In this document: positions 6,548 to 7,348 of the stretch, in pieces | Position numbering within the stretch: the stretch's first letter is position 1 | Layout of the letters: each line of letters starts with the position of its first letter | Source: Deltaproteobacteria bacterium | Lineage (GTDB): Bacteria; Desulfobacterota; DSM-4660; Desulfatiglandales; HGW-15 | DNA length: 7,348 nucleotides | Direction of reading: 5' to 3' | Assembly: GCA_019308525.1 (NCBI GenBank) | Contig: JAFDIC010000329.1 | Span: 1 to 7,348 of the forward strand | Made by a program: the position numbers and the translations under genes | Notes under the pieces: model-generated | What the model was told of the DNA's origin: nothing | What the model saw: only the letters and a program-made list of their open reading frames with translations | Databases searched by the model: none

Positions 6548-6807
6548 CCCCTGAAACCAAGAGAGAGATTATTGAACGGTTCAAGATTCATGGAAAAGAC
6601 ACGGGTTCGTCCGAGGTGCAAATAGCGATCTTGAGTAATCGGATAAATTATCTCACGGATCATTTCAAGGTACACAAGAAGGACCACCATTCCAGGAGAG
6701 GACTTCTCAAGCTGGTCGGTCAGCGGAGGAGGTTGCTCAATTACCTCAAGCGAACCGACAAGGAGAGATATCAAAGAATAATAAAGGAACTAGGCCTTAG
6801 AAAGTAG
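6538..6807 (+). CDS. rpsO: Small ribosomal subunit protein uS15
   Basis: uS15 is a primary 16S rRNA-binding protein that organises the central domain of the 30S subunit and contributes to a bridge with the 50S. At 89 residues it has exactly the usual bacterial length. The N-terminus is [15 protein letters not shown]. Family motifs are [22 protein letters not shown] (21-42) and the signature [20 protein letters not shown] (46-65), followed by LLNYLK (66-71). It starts with GTG at 6538, read as Met, behind a strong ribosome site. The start lies within the end of truB. pnp follows, a pairing also seen in E. coli. In E. coli S15 represses its own translation through an mRNA pseudoknot; whether that happens here cannot be judged, because the leader is coding sequence of truB. 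Confidence 0.98.
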   Translation: MALTPETKREIIERFKIHGKDTGSSEVQIAILSNRINYLTDHFKVHKKDHHSRRGLLKLVGQRRRLLNYLKRTDKERYQRIIKELGLRK

Positions 6808-6825
6808 ATTTCGTTCTTCTGTCAA

Positions 6826-6843
6826 GGGGATTCCCGGGGGATC
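6826..6843 (+). other. Small G/C-rich hairpin after rpsO
   Basis: GATTCC (6829-6834) can pair with GGGATC (6838-6843), one pair being G-U, around a three-base loop. An alternative is GGG (6827-6829) with CCC (6833-6835). No T-run follows, so it is not an intrinsic terminator, and transcription probably continues into pnp. It may act as a processing or 3'-end-protecting structure for the rpsO transcript, by analogy with the structured rpsO-pnp spacer of E. coli. Confidence 0.3.
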
Positions 6844-6861
6844 GAGGACTAGAGAGGTTTA

Positions 6862-6876
6862 TTCCTATTTCAGGAA
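6862..6876 (+). promoter_or_regulatory. Hairpin over the pnp ribosome site
   Basis: TTCCT (6862-6866) pairs perfectly with AGGAA (6872-6876) around the loop ATTTC. The right arm is the first part of the Shine-Dalgarno-like AGGAAAGGA, so folding would hide part of the pnp ribosome site. The stem has only five pairs. E. coli pnp is autoregulated through a leader stem-loop cut by RNase III; that structure is longer, so a comparable role here is only a suggestion. Confidence 0.3.
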
Positions 6877-6891
6877 AGGATGATTTGAGAA

Positions 6892-7348
6892 ATGATTAGT
6901 AACTACTCAGTAGACATTAATGGTAAGACCATTTATGTGGAGACAGGGCGCATCGCCAGGCAGGCGAGCGGTTCTGTCGTAGTGACCATGGGCGAGACCG
7001 TGGTACTGGTGAGCGTGGTCTCGACCGACGAGATAAGGGAAGGGATTGATTTCTTGCCTTTGACCGTGGAATACCAGGAGATGTCCTATGCGGGGGGCAG
7101 GATTCCTGGCAACTATTTTAGAAGGGATATGGGAAGACCGAGCGAACAAGAGACACTCATATCCCGGTTGATAGACAGGCCCCTTCGTCCATTGTTTCCG
7201 GATAACTATCCCTATGAAACACAGATCATTGCCACTGTCCTATCCACGGACAAGGAAAATGAGGCTGACATCCTTGCCATATTCGGGGCGTCAGCCGCAC
7301 TGGAGGTATCTGATGTCCCATTCGACGGCCCCATTGCCGCAGTGAGGG
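6892..7348 (+). CDS. pnp: Polyribonucleotide nucleotidyltransferase (PNPase), 5' part
   Basis: PNPase degrades RNA from the 3' end by phosphorolysis and can add tails; it works as a trimer and often with RNase E in the degradosome. The window holds the first 152 codons of a protein of about 700 residues; the rest lies past the right edge. The visible part is the first RNase PH domain. Motifs are [19 protein letters not shown] (11-29), [11 protein letters not shown] (33-43), [10 protein letters not shown] (54-63), [13 protein letters not shown] (66-78), [20 protein letters not shown] (81-100) and [16 protein letters not shown] (119-134). ATG 6892 gives the family N-terminus. An in-frame ATG at 6880 ends at once in TGA. 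The Shine-Dalgarno-like AGGAAAGGA (6872-6880) is rather far from 6892. The catalytic second RNase PH domain and the KH and S1 domains are not in the window. Confidence 0.96.
   Translation, partial: MISNYSVDINGKTIYVETGRIARQASGSVVVTMGETVVLVSVVSTDEIREGIDFLPLTVEYQEMSYAGGRIPGNYFRRDMGRPSEQETLISRLIDRPLRPLFPDNYPYETQIIATVLSTDKENEADILAIFGASAALEVSDVPFDGPIAAVR

Noticed and set aside
6808..6891. Intrinsic terminator between rpsO and pnp
   Set aside because: Small hairpins exist but no T-run follows them, so read-through into pnp is more likely.

Overview
The window holds one co-directional (+ strand) cluster for translation, transcription elongation and RNA processing: rimP, nusA, ylxR/rnpM, infB, a DUF503 (ylxP-like) gene, rbfA, truB, rpsO and the 5' part of pnp, which runs off the right edge. 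All genes are recognisable from their protein sequences. No mobile element, CRISPR array, rRNA or tRNA was seen. The organism looks like a bacterium of moderate GC, most likely a member of the former Deltaproteobacteria (Desulfobacterota). The reasons are a ylxR gene directly after nusA, a DUF503 gene between infB and rbfA, the long IF-2 with its N-terminal extension, and the style of the PNPase and IF-2 motifs. The placement is an inference without database support.

Layout: rimP (54-533) and nusA (548-1861) are 14 bases apart. ylxR overlaps the end of nusA. A 144-base T-rich gap (2127-2270), the largest in the window, separates ylxR from infB and holds a weak terminator-like hairpin. The infB reading frame is broken: the first IF2_N domain and acidic linker (2271-2792) are in one frame, and the second IF2_N domain, GTPase core and C-terminal domains (open from 2737, first usual start codon TTG 2905, end 4923) are in another. 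The join must lie at about 2736-2767, and the joined protein would be about 883 residues, close to the 890 of E. coli IF-2. DUF503 (4928-5215), rbfA (5223-5582), truB (5597-6547) and rpsO (6538-6807) follow with gaps of 4, 7 and 14 bases and then a 10-base overlap. An 84-base gap with two small hairpins precedes pnp (6892 to the edge).

The products act at connected steps. RimP and RbfA mature the 30S subunit, S15 is a primary 30S binder, IF-2 brings initiator tRNA, NusA controls elongation and termination, RnpM/YlxR is linked to RNase P, TruB makes psi55 in tRNA and PNPase degrades RNA. This is a conserved housekeeping operon, not an undescribed system. The item most worth checking is the infB frame break. 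Smaller points are the truB/rpsO overlap, the missing ylxQ, nrnA and ribF genes, and the leader of pnp.
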